Below, piece after piece: positions 63,636 to 64,000 of a stretch of 64,000 nt of DNA. Source of the stretch: Oscillospiraceae bacterium. GTDB taxonomy: Bacteria > Bacillota > Clostridia > Oscillospirales > Oscillospiraceae. Position numbers and translations under genes: made by a program. The notes under the pieces are model-generated. The model was not told the origin of the DNA. It was given only the letters and a program-made list of their open reading frames with translations, and did not search any database. Location of the stretch: positions 1 to 64,000 of the forward strand of contig JAKSQD010000006.1 of assembly GCA_024404315.1 (NCBI GenBank). Reading direction: 5' to 3'. The first letter of the stretch is position 1; each line of letters starts with the position of its first letter.

Positions 63636-64000
63636 GATGAACGCCTCCATTCGAAGTGCAATAAAATGGATTGAAACCGTTTCCAATATTGTTGAACACA
63701 TTATAACAAAACCGGTCAAATTTGGCCATTGATATTTTACCCAAAGTTTAAAGTGGTTTATTCGTGGAAATATACAACAAACGAGCTGGCCGTGAAAATC
63801 CTTCACTAAAAATAGTGGGTTATACGGGTTATAGGAGTAACCTGATTCTGTTAGAGAGGGAAAGCAAAGGGGACAAAGCGGCGCAAAAGGGCGGGTATTG
63901 CTGTGTGACATAATTTTCGAAATAATATGAGGAGTAATGAAAAGGCAAATTTGTGTTGAAATGGTTTGGAATTTGTGGCAATAGTTGTACGGTGACACGG
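63636..64000. other. AT-rich gap at the window end
   Basis: About 365 bases with no convincing gene. It holds the probable -10 of the small hypothetical gene at 63700-63705 and a short direct repeat GGGTTATA (63819-63836) within a small inverted repeat (GGTTA...TAACC). The end of the window cuts the next locus. Confidence 0.4.

Overview
The window reads as an ordinary chromosomal segment of a Gram-positive anaerobe of the class Clostridia, most likely the Oscillospiraceae/Ruminococcaceae group. The pointers are a fairly GC-rich sequence (judged by eye, not computed), strong sigma-A promoters and AGGAGG ribosome binding sites, a SAM-I riboswitch on metK, a T-box on ilvB, a CIRCE/HrcA heat-shock operon, a sodium-pumping oxaloacetate decarboxylase, and the gene order glmU-like, prs, pth, mfd. 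The genus is an inference. No rRNA, tRNA, CRISPR array, prophage or full insertion sequence was seen.

Layout. 0-10 kb: the end of a probable LysR regulator, a secreted phage-lysozyme-domain protein, an alanyl-tRNA editing protein, a PrsA-like foldase lipoprotein, a MITE-like element, asnB, a DUF3737 beta-helix protein, a flavin reductase, and RNase Z preceded by an overlapping 43-codon ORF. 10-16 kb: the oadA-oadG-BCCP-oadB operon and mnmG. 16-21.5 kb: an HslV-like Ntn hydrolase, glycogen phosphorylase, a TetR regulator and an AEC transporter. 21.6-27 kb: a fatty acid operon, acpP-fabD-fabG-fabF-X-fabZ, where X has an AccB-like N-terminus but no biotin domain. 27-38 kb: metK with its riboswitch, hrcA-grpE-dnaK-dnaJ, folC, cysK-metY. 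38-46.4 kb: an NhaC-type antiporter, then the truncated glmU-like gene, prs, pth, mfd and a small coiled-coil gene. 46.4-51 kb: a GntR/ABC transporter/lipoprotein operon. 51-58 kb: the branched-chain amino acid genes ilvB-ilvN-ilvC-(acyltransferase)-ilvD behind a T-box. 58-64 kb: birA coupled to a K+ channel gene, a hexapeptide acyltransferase, an XRE regulator divergent from a secreted Fn3 protein, mreB and a small hypothetical gene.

How the genes work together. Most of the segment is core metabolism: membrane lipid synthesis, sulfur and branched-chain amino acid synthesis, C1/SAM supply, protein folding, tRNA modification and quality control, and decarboxylation-driven sodium export that could feed the nearby Na+/H+ antiporter. 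Biotin links three places: birA, the oxaloacetate decarboxylase BCCP, and the fatty acid operon whose AccB-like member lacks a biotin site.

Least explained items: the AccB-like acidic protein (22109-23461), the orphan HslV-like protein with a possible N-terminal serine nucleophile (16090-16713), the truncated GlmU relative (45454-46269), the XRE regulator facing a palindrome inside the promoter of a secreted protein gene (60512-61534), and a MITE-like element whose terminal repeat supplies the asnB stop codon, with a solo end doing the same for the next gene. All calls are from reading the sequence; no database search or folding program was run.
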